From the NCBI GenBank assembly GCA_910592005.1, contig CAJVPP010003889.1:1-10523 (forward strand): a DNA stretch of 10,523 bases. The letters run 5' to 3'. The notes below the pieces were generated by a model. That model searched no databases, was not told the origin of the DNA, and saw only the letters and a program-made list of their open reading frames with translations. Positions 1-8,202 of the stretch are shown here, in pieces. How positions within the stretch are numbered: position 1 is the first letter of the stretch; each line of letters starts with the position of its first letter. The position numbers and the translations under genes were made by a program. The stretch is from Funneliformis mosseae (taxonomy: Eukaryota > Glomeromycota > Glomeromycetes > Glomerales > Glomeraceae).

Positions 1-131
1 TAGTACGAATTTTTAATTACTAAATTCGGTATAGTAAGGGTTTTTTTATATTTAAAAATCTGTCCGACACTGAAAATTCGTTGTATTGTAAAATTCGTTA
101 TATCAAAATTCGTTGTAGAAAGAGTTGACTG
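1..131. mobile_element. Terminus of a pogo/Tigger-like (Tc1/mariner) DNA transposon
   Basis: Read on the minus strand inward from 131, the sequence begins CAGTCAACTCTTTCTACAAC and is followed by three spaced copies of an AACGAATTTT-like motif (at about 74-117). Just outside the end is the dinucleotide TA (132-133). A terminal CAGT with a TA target is typical of Tc1/mariner elements, and CAGTCAACTCT followed by repeated ACGAAT motifs resembles the ends of pogo/Tigger elements. Only this end is in the window. No transposase frame is seen, so the body would lie to the left. The G+C content is visibly higher than in the sequence that follows. The family assignment rests on the terminal motif alone. 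Confidence 0.5.
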
Positions 132-1804
132 TATATCTATTTATTCTAAAATAAAATTCAATTACATTTTTTAAATTATTAATTTTTTTATTTTTAGATT
201 ATATTTTAAAAAATAAAATAAGGTGTAAATCTAAAATAATTTGCTAAGTTATTTTTTTTTGCTAAATATTTTTTTATCAAATTAATTTTTATTTATTTAA
301 TTATAAAATAAATATTGAATAATATAATAATAATAAAGTTAATAATATAGCAGAAACTAAAATTTCTTTAAGAATATATAGTTTAATTTAAAATAGAAAA
401 TAATAAAATAAAATGTATATATTATTTATAAGTATATATTGTTAAATAAAATAATTCTTGATTTAATAATTATATTTCAATAAAAATATTATTATTAAAA
501 TTATCTTAATAAAAGCTTTTTAACAAATATAAGTTAGACTAATAGTTAGTAATATATTTTAAAAAGAATGATTAAGAATAATTTTATAGATCATTATTAA
601 ATGGAGTTATAATTATTTAACTGTCAATTTAGCAATTGATCAGCTAAAATTATGAAATAATAAAAATAACAAAAATAATGATAATGTTATTAATAAAGTA
701 AAATATGTTAATATAATTAAAATGATTTATTTAGTTAAACTTATTAATTAAGATAATAATATTTATAATATTTTATAATTAATAAAATTTACTTTATTTT
801 AATTTAGTAATAGAATTAAATCAAAAATTCCGTATAAATAGAACAGAAATTTTATGTAATCTTAATAGTTATTTATTAATTAATTAGTTATTCTATAGTC
901 AGTTTTCAGTCAAATAGTTAGTTTTAAATTAATAGTAAATTAATTAGTTTTGAAATAGTTATAAATAAATAATTGATTATTATTATTTACTTATAATTTT
1001 ATAAGTTTATAAATTAATACTTATTAAAATTATTAAATAGGATTGATTTTTATAACTTTATTTAGTAAACTTATGATATAAAATCCAATCCATCCTTGTT
1101 ACTCTTTTTATAAACATATACTTATATACATTAATTATATTAATTTATATTGATAATTCTATTAACATAAATAAAATTCTAGAATTATTAATATAAATTA
1201 TTAACTTTCAAAAACTTAAAATTTTATTATATACATTAAAGTCTATTTTTTAGTTAGTATACTTTATAATCAACTTGTATAACAATATTTAATTTTATTA
1301 TATAAAAAATTTTATTTATTAATATTTAAAAAGAAATATCTTATTAAATTAAAAAATTAGAAAATAAAATAATATAATTGATAAATATATTAGTAAAATA
1401 TTATCTATAAGTTTTAATTAAAATGTTTTATTTTATTTATTAAATATTAATAAAATTATATAATTTATTAGTATTTTCATAAATCTTTTATTAGATAGAT
1501 TATTTATGATAATCACATTTTGTAAATTTTATTTCAAATAATAAATTTTAATATTAAAATACTTTCTGCTAATACTATTCATATAAATGTTTTAATTAAG
1601 TATATATAAAATATAAGTTATTTTATAGATAATTATTTTATTTTATTTTTATTTTTAGTTATATATCATTTATAATTAATATATAGATTAATTAATTATA
1701 TATTTTTTTAGTAATTTCATATTATTGAATTTCTAATAAATAGTAACTTGTAAAAATTAAATAAAACTTATTCTAGAAAAATTTAGCAGAATCTTTTATT
1801 AATT
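132..1804. other. A+T desert with no recognisable gene
   Basis: This stretch is almost entirely A and T, with dense stops in every frame on both strands. I see no tRNA, rRNA, transposase remnant or clear array. There are only short A/T-driven repetitions, such as several TTAGTTTT-like words near 895-960. It lies between the pogo-like end and the 25-bp minisatellite and may be very old transposon sequence beyond recognition. Confidence 0.6.
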
Positions 1805-1904
1805 ACTGTAATAAATTTATGATAAAACCATTGTGCCTTAGGAATGATAAATGCATCGTCCCTAAGGAACGATAAATGCATTGTACCTTAGGAATAATAA
1901 TACC
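1805..1904. repeat. 25-bp tandem repeat, about 4 copies
   Basis: Four consecutive 25-bp units begin at 1805, 1830, 1855 and 1880. The last three share the pattern ATYGT-(3 bases)-TWAGGAA-YRATAA and contain CCTTAGG or its complement-like variant CCTAAGG. The first unit is more diverged, and a fifth partial copy may start at 1905. The units are clearly richer in G and C than everything around them. No reading frame is supported. It could be a minisatellite, or an internal piece of a degraded element related to the transposon debris around it. Confidence 0.75.
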
Positions 1905-2460
1905 ATCGTAATAAATTTAAAATTCTTATTAAATTTATATATATATTTTTTTTTAAAATTTAATTTACAACTAATTTATAATTAATAAACTAATAATTAT
2001 ATTTACTTTAAAATTTATATAATATTATAATAAAAGTTGTAATATTATGATATTTCTGTAATATAATAATTAATCTATAATATATGAGTCATTACAACAA
2101 TATTATAAAATATAACATCATAATCCAATAATTTTTTGTTATTTTTTTAAAAATATAATAATATCTGTTAAATTTTAAAGTCAGATTATATGTATTAATG
2201 TATTGTTTATTAAATAATAAAGCTAACTATAATAAACAAAGTATATTTTGTTTATATTATTTAATTTATAAATTAAATAATAAAAATAATTTAAAAATTA
2301 CAAAACTATATAAAATTTTTATTTATTTATTATAAAATAAAATTAATAGATTTACAAAAAAAAAGTATAATGCTTAATCTAAAAATATAACAATAATAAA
2401 TAAAAAAAACTTATTTACTTATACTTATTCAATAGCATTTATTATTATATTAGCTGAATT
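1905..2460. other. A+T-rich region downstream of the older hAT pseudogene
   Basis: There is no coding evidence here. Read on the minus strand it lies 3' of the older transposase stop codon, so it should hold that element's 3' end, but I could not identify its terminal inverted repeat. A 9-bp perfect stem (ATAAACAAA at 2232-2240 and TTTGTTTAT at 2247-2255, 6-nt loop) is visible. In sequence this rich in A and T, such a stem carries little weight. Confidence 0.5.
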
Positions 2461-2810
2461 CTAATCATTATTATTTAAATCTTCACTATTCAGCTCTTTA
2501 TTTTTATAAGTAATCAAATTATCTCTAATTTTATCTAATTCTAAATAATACATTTTATTTGCATTTATTTCTACAATATCTTCAAACTTTTCTGAATTTT
2601 TTTTATTTCTAATTATAATAATTCTATTTAGATCTATTACTTCTTTATTCTGATCTTTATCATTTAAAATATTAAAATTATTATGCACTATTTCTTGGAT
2701 CTTTTCAAGTAATATAAATTGAAAATTATATTTTAAATATCATAATTCTTTATCTGAATTTGAAATATTATAACAAAATATTTTTGATAATGATTCTAAC
2801 ATGCTAAGAT
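2461..2810 (-). pseudogene. 3' part of the older hAT transposase pseudogene, cut off by the nested element
   Basis: Read from 2810 downward, this segment continues the frame entering from 8324 once the nested element is removed. The first codons across the junction read QRQKMHLSMLESLSKIF, which resembles the R-x-x-x-x-x-x-x-LESL-x-KI stretch that follows the hATC dimerisation block of hAT transposases. The frame then continues for about 115 codons to TAG at 2461-2463. It is broken by only one stop, TGA at 2740-2742, at a place where Trp would be plausible (TGG to TGA). The last 75 codons are uninterrupted, hydrophilic and rich in Asn, Lys, Asp and Glu, and match no domain I know. The 5' part of the same pseudogene is at 8324-10288. 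There is no ATG-led gene of its own here: the long frame depends on a GTG in the middle of the older coding sequence. Confidence 0.75.
2803..2810. repeat. Target site duplication, left copy (GCTAAGAT)
   Basis: These eight bases directly abut the left terminal inverted repeat and are identical to 8316-8323, directly beyond the right terminal inverted repeat. Eight bp is the diagnostic duplication length of hAT transposons. Confidence 0.92.
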
Positions 2811-2825
2811 TAGAGATATACTCTG
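2811..2825 (+). repeat. Left terminal inverted repeat of the nested hAT
   Basis: TAGAGATATACTCTG pairs with the reverse complement of 8301-8315 at 14 of 15 positions. Weaker similarity continues inward (AATCTATTCAATCTG against AATCTAATCAATTCAG after a short offset), so the functional end may be about 30 bp. Confidence 0.9.
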
Positions 2826-2838
2826 GTAAATCTATTCA

Positions 2839-2969
2839 ATCTGTTATCTGATTTGATTAAAAAACAGATTATTCAGATTATGAATGAACAGATTGCAAAT
2901 AATCTAGATAAATCCATCAGATAATATCAGATTGATCAGATATTATGCAAATGATCAGATTAATCAGAT
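2839..2969. promoter_or_regulatory. Left subterminal cluster of CAGAT motifs, likely transposase-binding sites
   Basis: Ten copies of the pentamer CAGAT or its complement ATCTG fall in 131 bp: ATCTG at 2839 and 2846, then CAGAT at 2865, 2874, 2889, 2918, 2928, 2937, 2956 and 2965. hAT transposases such as Ac bind short repeated subterminal motifs, in Ac through a BED-type zinc finger domain, and a matching though looser cluster lies at the other end (8203-8287). Binding is inferred from position and repetition only. Confidence 0.6.
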
Positions 2970-3041
2970 AATTTGATTATTTTATTTTATTTTATTTTTT
3001 TTAAAAAAAAAACTTACCTTTTTTTTTTAAGATTAAATATA

Positions 3042-3745
3042 AATATGGGCTTGAACTTCAGAATTTACTTGAATAGCTTGGATTAAAAGGTATATTAGAA
3101 TAGGAGTAAATTTGATTATTTTTTAGAATGTTACTAACATTTCTTTCTTCTTTTTTTTAGAAGACGCCTTTTTGGATCTGAATTTTAGCTTAGATCATAA
3201 AGGTAAGTTAAATATGGGTTTTTTTTATTTTTCTTTGTCTTTAGAATGCTATTAACGTTTCTTTGTTTTTTTTCTTTAAGAATGCCTTTCTGGATCTGAA
3301 TTTCAGCTTAAACTATAAAGGTAAGGTGATGTAAGGATTATTTTTGTTTTTTTATCTTTAAAATACCATTAATGTTCTTTTTGCTACTTTATTTGTAGAA
3401 TTTTTTGTTTTCTTTATCTTTAGAATGCTATTAATATTCCTTTTGCTTTTTTTCTTCAGAGAATGCTATCTGAATCTGGATTTTGACTTGGACTATAAAG
3501 ATAAATTGTAGTAGATTTTTTGTTTTCTTTTTTATTTTTAAAATGTCATTACCAGTTCTTTTACTTATTTTCTTTAGGAAACACCTTTCTGGACCTGGAT
3601 TTTGACTTGAATTATGAAAGATAAGTTGGGAAGGTGTTTTTTCATTTTTTATTTATTTGTCTTTAAAAATCATTTACATTTCTTTTCTTTTTTTCTTTAG
3701 AAAACTTTCTTGAATCTGAATTTTAGCTTAAATTTTAGAAAGGAA
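3042..3745 (+). repeat. Left tandem array of exon-intron-like modules, plus strand
   Basis: The array has a degenerate leading unit and five recognisable units of about 118-121 bp, with one interval of 180 bp. Each has a branch-site-like ATTAAY or TACTAAC, a pyrimidine tract ending in AG, an exon-like block, and a GTAAGT-like donor. Candidate exons are 3161-3202 (42 nt), 3281-3320 (40), 3460-3500 (41), 3578-3620 (43) and 3701 to about 3742. Candidate introns are 3090-3160 (71 nt), 3203-3280 (78), 3321-3459 (139), 3501-3577 (77) and 3621-3700 (80). Donors are GTATAT, GTAAGT, GTAAGG, ATAAAT and ATAAGT in order, so only the outer three are canonical. The first candidate intron has an exact TACTAAC at 3132-3138. 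The exon blocks, read from their third base, give peptides such as DAFLDLNFSLDHK and NAFLDLNFSLNYK. The unit is the inverted counterpart of the array at 6556-7992. Being a repeat is certain; being spliced is not. Confidence 0.85.
3161..3202 (+). other. Representative candidate microexon, left array (42 nt)
   Basis: It is preceded by TTTTTTTTAG (3151-3160) and followed by GTAAGTT (3203 on). Read from its third base, the 42-nt block is open and gives D-A-F-L-D-L-N-F-S-L-D-H-K plus one leftover base. The other two frames contain stops. Because it holds 42 nt with a 2+1 split codon, joining it to a like unit preserves the frame. Splicing is inferred from signals alone. Confidence 0.4.
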
Positions 3746-3913
3746 AATTTTTATTTATTTATTTTTTATTTTGAACTTTTACTTTTTTTAAAAAAAATAG
3801 AAATCTTTAAAATTATAGTTTAGGTTTATAATAAGTTTTATAATATTTTAATAAAATAACAATTTATTTATATATAATAAATTATACAAATAATTAATTT
3901 AAAATATAAATAA

Positions 3914-6211
3914 TTATTCATAAATACTTTTAACTTTAATTGCATTTCTTTTTAAAAATATTATACGTCAAAAAAGTTCTGAATTCACTTTAGATCTTTT
4001 TGCTGAAAGTAAATTTCCTGTATCAGAAAATAACCTTTCTAATGGTATTAATATTGCAAAAATAGCTAAATAAATTTTTGCCATTTTAGCAAGAATTGGA
4101 TACTTATTTTTATTATTTAACTACTAATTAAATAAAAATTAATTAAAAGAAATCTTATTTTCTTTTAAATATTCTTCAACTTCATCAGATACTCTTGGTT
4201 GATTTTATTCAAATATTAAAAAAAACTTAGGTTTATAAATTGGATTTAAAATTATTGATGATTCAGATGGAGTTAAAGATAAAGACAAGATTCATTAGAA
4301 GTTGATAAATAATTTTCTTATATTCTTCATATTTTTTATGTAAAATTTCTTCTGTTTTATTATTCATAGACTTAATTCTAGGATCAAGTATTATTAATAT
4401 TAGGTAATCTTCAGATAAAACTTTTCAATAAAAATACATAATATTATAAAGATCTTTTTTTTACTTTATTTAAAAGATTTTTAGTTTCTAATAGTTTATC
4501 TAAATTAAATTTGTTATTTTTTGTTTGATTATTATTATTTTTAAAAACATTATTTTCTAATATTTTTACTTCTTCTATCATAATAAATACATCAGTAACA
4601 TTTCAATTTCTTGATATATTTCTGGTATATTAAAAGCTATTACAAATAATGTAGGTAATATAAATGATGTAGATGATATAAGTAATATAGATAATGTAGA
4701 TGATGTAGATGATATAAATATAGATGAATTAGGTAAATTAGATAATGATAAAAGTAATAAATGTTTAATTTGTTTAATTATTAGATTCATAATACTATGT
4801 GTAATATATTTTTTTCCACTAAGATAACTAGTTACTTCTTCAAATGGACTAAGTATTATAACTAATTCTTGTAAATGTTTCTATTTATCAGAACTTAACA
4901 TGATTTTTTTCAAGTTGCTTTCCATCTTTTTATGCATCAGTATTTTTATTTTTTACTAATTCTATAATTAGCATTTAAATATAATCTTTAATTTTAATTA
5001 ACCTATTCCAAGTATAATAACTTAAATTCCATCTGGTTGAAATATCTGCAATTATTTGAAAAAAATATTCACTAGTTTTACCAGTATTCTAAATATTATA
5101 AAAAGTATTATATAAATATAAAAATAATTTGAATAATTAATAAACATAAATTATAAAATTAAAATCTTATCACATCAACTTTATTTTGTAATATTTTTTG
5201 AATTCCTTTAATCTTTGACTTGTTTTGTTTTAAAAAAAAATCAATTAATTTTTTTTGCTCTTAAAATTAATAGTTTAACAGAAATTAATCTCTTTTCTAT
5301 TACTAACTGTAATGTATATGCAACACATAGTTGCCACTTTATATTTGAAGCAATTTCATTTATTTATTTTATTGCTTTTTTTCATATTGCCTTATTATCA
5401 GTTACTATTACATTTGTTATATTTCTTAAATTCCACTCATCTAAAATAAACAAATAATAAATCAGATATATTTTATGTATTATGAGAATATCTAATATAT
5501 TCAATTTTAAGAATAATTTTATGAATAGTAAAATTTTTATCTAAGAAAAAACAAGTAGCATCCAAAAATTTCAATCTATTTTTACCAGTCCACATATCAA
5601 TAGTTAAACTAACTGAAATTGCATTATTTTCAATAAATTTTTGAATTAAAGGAAGTGTGTAATTATAAGTATTATAGATGGTTTGCTTAATTAATTTAAC
5701 ATTTGAAATTTCAAATGCTGGATCAAGTTCTTTTATAAATTTTTAAAAAGATTTTGATTATATAATATTTAAAGGTTGAGTATCAAAAATTATTTAATTA
5801 ATTAATAAATTACGAAGTTTAATTTAACGAAACTCTTTATATGATGTAATTCCTAATTCATAAGATTTTTAAGACTAAAAATATATTAAATAATTAATTA
5901 ATACTAAATTATTATATTTAAATAAATAAATTACTATTTATTTAATTTATTTCTTATCACATAATTTTGCTTAATTGTTTTTTTTAGTTATTTAATGCTT
6001 ATTACTTAAATAATCTATTAAGATACCTATTGAACTTTTATACTGATATTTTTTATTATATATTTCACTTGTAATAATCTCTACTTGATATGTAACAGTT
6101 CTATCATTAGATACAAACCAATCCTATATCCAACTTTTTTTTTGTGACCCTCCTTTTTTTTTGAATTTTATTTGAATTATTTTGATTATTTTTAACAAAA
6201 CTTGAATCTAT
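3914..6211 (-). pseudogene. hAT transposase with BED finger, heavily mutated (nested element)
   Basis: Reading from the right, a lost start is likely at 6209-6211 (ATA before GAT TCA AGT TTT, probably once ATG). A Lys/Arg-rich N-terminus is followed by a decayed BED region (DWFVSND to SNKH, His codon 5994-5996) whose Cys pair is not visible. An intron-like gap follows near 5880-5970. The core has FDTQPLN (about 5770-5790), IDMWTGK (5581-5601, first catalytic Asp 5596-5598), VTDNKA (second Asp 5397-5399), CVAYTLQL (5304-5327, where Tyr at 5316-5318 replaces the His of the CxxH pair) and STRWN (about 5026-5040). The C-terminal half has LSPFEEVTSYL, LDPRIKSM (4365-4388) and the hATC block YPILAKMAKIYLAI then ERLFSDTGNLLSAKRSK, ending F-LKRN-like with a natural stop at 3914-3916 after an internal TGA (3968-3970). 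Many breaks are TGG to TAG/TGA or CAA to TAA changes, including a double TAG where hATC usually has Trp-Trp. Several single-base frame shifts are also present. It is non-functional. Confidence 0.93.
4632..4735. repeat. Low-complexity hexamer run inside the transposase pseudogene
   Basis: The plus strand repeats GATGTA/AATATA-like hexamers (for example around 4670-4715), which the minus strand reads as a Ser/Thr/Leu/Ile-rich run (SSIFISSTSSTLSILLISS). It stays in frame with the flanking transposase (LIIKQIKHLL before it, IPEIYQEIE after it), so it is an expanded linker within the old coding sequence and not a separate gene. Confidence 0.6.
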
Positions 6212-6555
6212 GTTTATAAATTTATTAAAAATTTATTATAAAAATGTAAAAACTTTTTACAAAAAAAAAAAAATAATTAAAAAAAAAAGAAAAAACATGT
6301 ATAAAAAAAAAGAATGTATAAATCAAAAAAAAAAAGTATGTATAACAAATATTTTTATAAAATAACCAATCTTTTTTAAAATTAGATAAAACAAAATCTT
6401 TATATAGAAATTTAATAGAATATCTTAATTAAATTGTTTTTATAAAAGTGAATTTATCTTTTTTTAATTAGTCATTTAAAGTTTGTATAAATTTTACGCT
6501 AAAATTAAAGAAATATTTATATTATTATTCTTAAATCAAAAAAAGTGAAATTTAT
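6212..6555. other. A-rich spacer between transposase pseudogene and right array
   Basis: There is no coding evidence. The stretch holds oligo(A) runs and three spaced ATGTATAA-type words (about 6297-6345). It lies immediately 5' of the transposase on its own strand, so it would have contained the promoter and leader. No individual promoter element can be defended in sequence this rich in A and T. Confidence 0.5.
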
Positions 6556-7992
6556 CTATTTCTTTTATAATTCAAGTTAAAATCACAATCCAGAAAGTCG
6601 TTTTCTAAAGAAAAAAGTAAAAGAAACATTAATAGCATTCTAAAGACAAAGAAAAACAAAAAATTCTATAAGAAAAGTAGCAAAAGAAATGTTAATGATA
6701 TTTCAAAGATAAAAAATAAACAAAAACAATCTTCATACTATTTACCTTCATAATCCAAGCTGAAATTCAGGTTTAGAAAAGTGTTTTCTAAAAAAAGAAG
6801 TAAAAGGAATATTAATAATATTTTAAAGATAAAGAAAAACAAAAAAAACTATAAGAAAAGAAGTAAAAGGAACATTAATGGTATTCTAAAGATAAAAAAT
6901 AAAAATAATCTTCTACATTACCTTATTTTATAATTCAAGTCAAAATTCAGGTCCAGAAAGACATTCCCTAAAGAAAAGCAAAAAGAATATTAATAGTGTT
7001 CCAAAGATAAAAAAATAAAAATAATCCTTATATCATCTTATCTTTATAGTCTAAGCCAAAATTCAGGTTCAGAAAGGTGTTCCCTAAAGAAAAGAAGTAA
7101 AAGAAACGTTAATGATATTCCAAAGAAAAGAAAAAATAAAAATAATCTCTCACATCACTTACCTTTATAGTTCAAGCCAAAATCCAAATCCAAAAAGGCA
7201 TTCTCTAAAAAAAAGAAGTAAAAGAAATATTAATAGCATTTCAAAGATAAAGAAAACAAAAAATCCCACAAGAAAAGCAGCTAAAGGAATATTAATGGTA
7301 TTTCAAAGACAAAAAAAAAACAAAAACAATCCCTTATACTACTTACCTTTATAGTCCAAACTGAAATTCAGGTCTAAGAAGACGTTTCTTAAAGAAAATT
7401 AGCAAAAGAAACATTAATAGCATTCTAAAGACAAAAAAGAATCTTTTACACTATCTTATCTTCATAGCTCAAGTCAAAATCTAGATTCAGGAAGGCGTTC
7501 TTAAAGAAAGAAGTAAAAGAAATATTAATGGCATTTCAAAGATAAAAATAAAATAAAAATAATCCTTTATACCACTTATCTTCATAGTTCAAGCTGAATT
7601 CAGGTTTAGAAAGATGTTCTCTTAAGAAAAGAAGCAAAAGGAATGTTAATAGCATTTCAAAAACAAAGAAAAATAAAAAACTCATAAGAAAAAAAACGTT
7701 AATAGCATTTCAAAGATAAAAAAAATCAAAAACAATTCTCTATAACACCTACCTTTATAGTTTAAGCTAAAATCTAGTTTAGAAAGCTGTTTCCTAAAGA
7801 AAAGAAGTAAAAGAAATATTAATGATATTTTCAATGATAAAAAAAAACAAAAATACTAACTTATTTTCATAACCTAGCTGAAATTCAGGTCCTAGAAGGT
7901 ATTTCCTAAAGAAAAGAAGTAAAATGAAAGTTAGTAACATTTTTAAGACAAAAAAAGGAAGAATTTTGCACTTACCATTTGAATTCAAGTCA
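6556..7992 (-). repeat. Right tandem array of exon-intron-like modules, minus strand
   Basis: This is the inverted and longer counterpart of the array at 3042-3745. Candidate exons in minus-strand order are a degenerate first unit ending at 7976, then 7865-7905, 7753-7793, 7580-7620, 7460-7499, 7347-7387, 7163-7204, 7042-7083, 6922-6967, 6746-6787 and about 6562-6604. Their lengths are 40-46 nt, mostly 41-42. Candidate introns between them are 70, 71, 132, 80, 72, 142, 79, 74, 134 and 141 nt. Each intron ends in a pyrimidine tract with AG and carries an ATTAAY-like branch motif, with an exact TACTAAC in the first (complement of 7930-7936). Donors are a mix of GTAAGT, GTAGGT, GTAAAT and GTAATG with ATAAGT or ATAAGA. 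The exon blocks encode variants of a 14-residue peptide, for example NAFLDLDFGLNYK (7163-7204) and NTFLNLNFSLDYE (6746-6787). The long introns contain an extra copy of the intron half-unit of about 60 bp. The array lies about 350 bp upstream of the transposase on the same strand. Confidence 0.87.
7163..7204 (-). other. Representative candidate microexon, right array (42 nt)
   Basis: On the minus strand it is preceded by TTTTTTTTAG and followed by GTAAGTG. The 42-nt block is open only when read from its third base, giving N-A-F-L-D-L-D-F-G-L-N-Y-K with one base left over. It is among the best-preserved copies and close to the array consensus. No transcript evidence is available from the DNA alone. 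Confidence 0.42.
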
Positions 7993-8036
7993 TTTAAGTT
8001 AAAATTTGAAGTAAAAGGTCTAGGAGGAGAGTAAGA

Positions 8037-8160
8037 GTATATATGTGTATGTGTATATGTATATGTAAGTAAGTGAATGAATAAGTGATGTAATACGTAG
8101 ATTTAATATTATAAAAAAAAATTAAATAATAAAATAAAATAAAAATAAAAAAAAATTTAT
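8037..8160. repeat. TG/TA microsatellite-like stretch followed by A-rich tract
   Basis: Positions 8037-8072 alternate TATGTG/TATATG words and continue as TAAGTAAGTGAATGAATAAG tetramers. They are followed by oligo(A) tracts to 8160. Both strands are non-coding apart from a low-complexity His/Ile/Leu reading on the minus strand. It separates the outermost unit of the right array from the subterminal cluster. Confidence 0.6.
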
Positions 8161-8202
8161 GCTTATCTAAGTCAAATTGACTGTTCAATTTATTTACCGA
8201 AT

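Noticed and set aside
2036..2098. GTTGTAAT and ATTACAAC inverted pair as a regulatory stem
   Set aside because: Only 8 bp over a 50-bp gap in sequence almost wholly A and T; expected by chance.
2461..2688. 75-codon minus-strand frame as an independent small gene
   Set aside because: It starts at GTG inside the C-terminal frame of the older transposase, which extends upstream to the insertion point with a single stop.
4578..4790. 70-codon minus-strand frame taken as a separate gene
   Set aside because: It is one uninterrupted piece of the larger transposase pseudogene (middle linker), with transposase homology continuing on both sides in the same or shifted frames.
5215..5457. 80-codon plus-strand frame
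   Set aside because: It is antisense to the catalytic core of the hAT pseudogene, where the minus strand carries VTDNKA and CVAYTLQL; no start context or domain supports it.
7112..7354. 80-codon plus-strand frame (Lys/Asn-rich)
   Set aside because: It is the antisense reading through two array units. It crosses exon and intron parts alike and its Lys-rich composition comes from the complemented pyrimidine tracts.
7794..7988. 64-codon minus-strand frame
   Set aside because: It reads through the first candidate intron of the array and then follows a phase different from the one open in most exon copies.
3042..7992. CRISPR-like array
   Set aside because: Units of 118-180 bp are tandem without unique spacers, appear in inverted arms of a hAT element, and carry eukaryotic splice-like signals.
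7994..8188. 64-codon minus-strand frame rich in His/Ile/Leu
   Set aside because: It depends on a TTG start and on a TG/TA microsatellite; low complexity with no domain.
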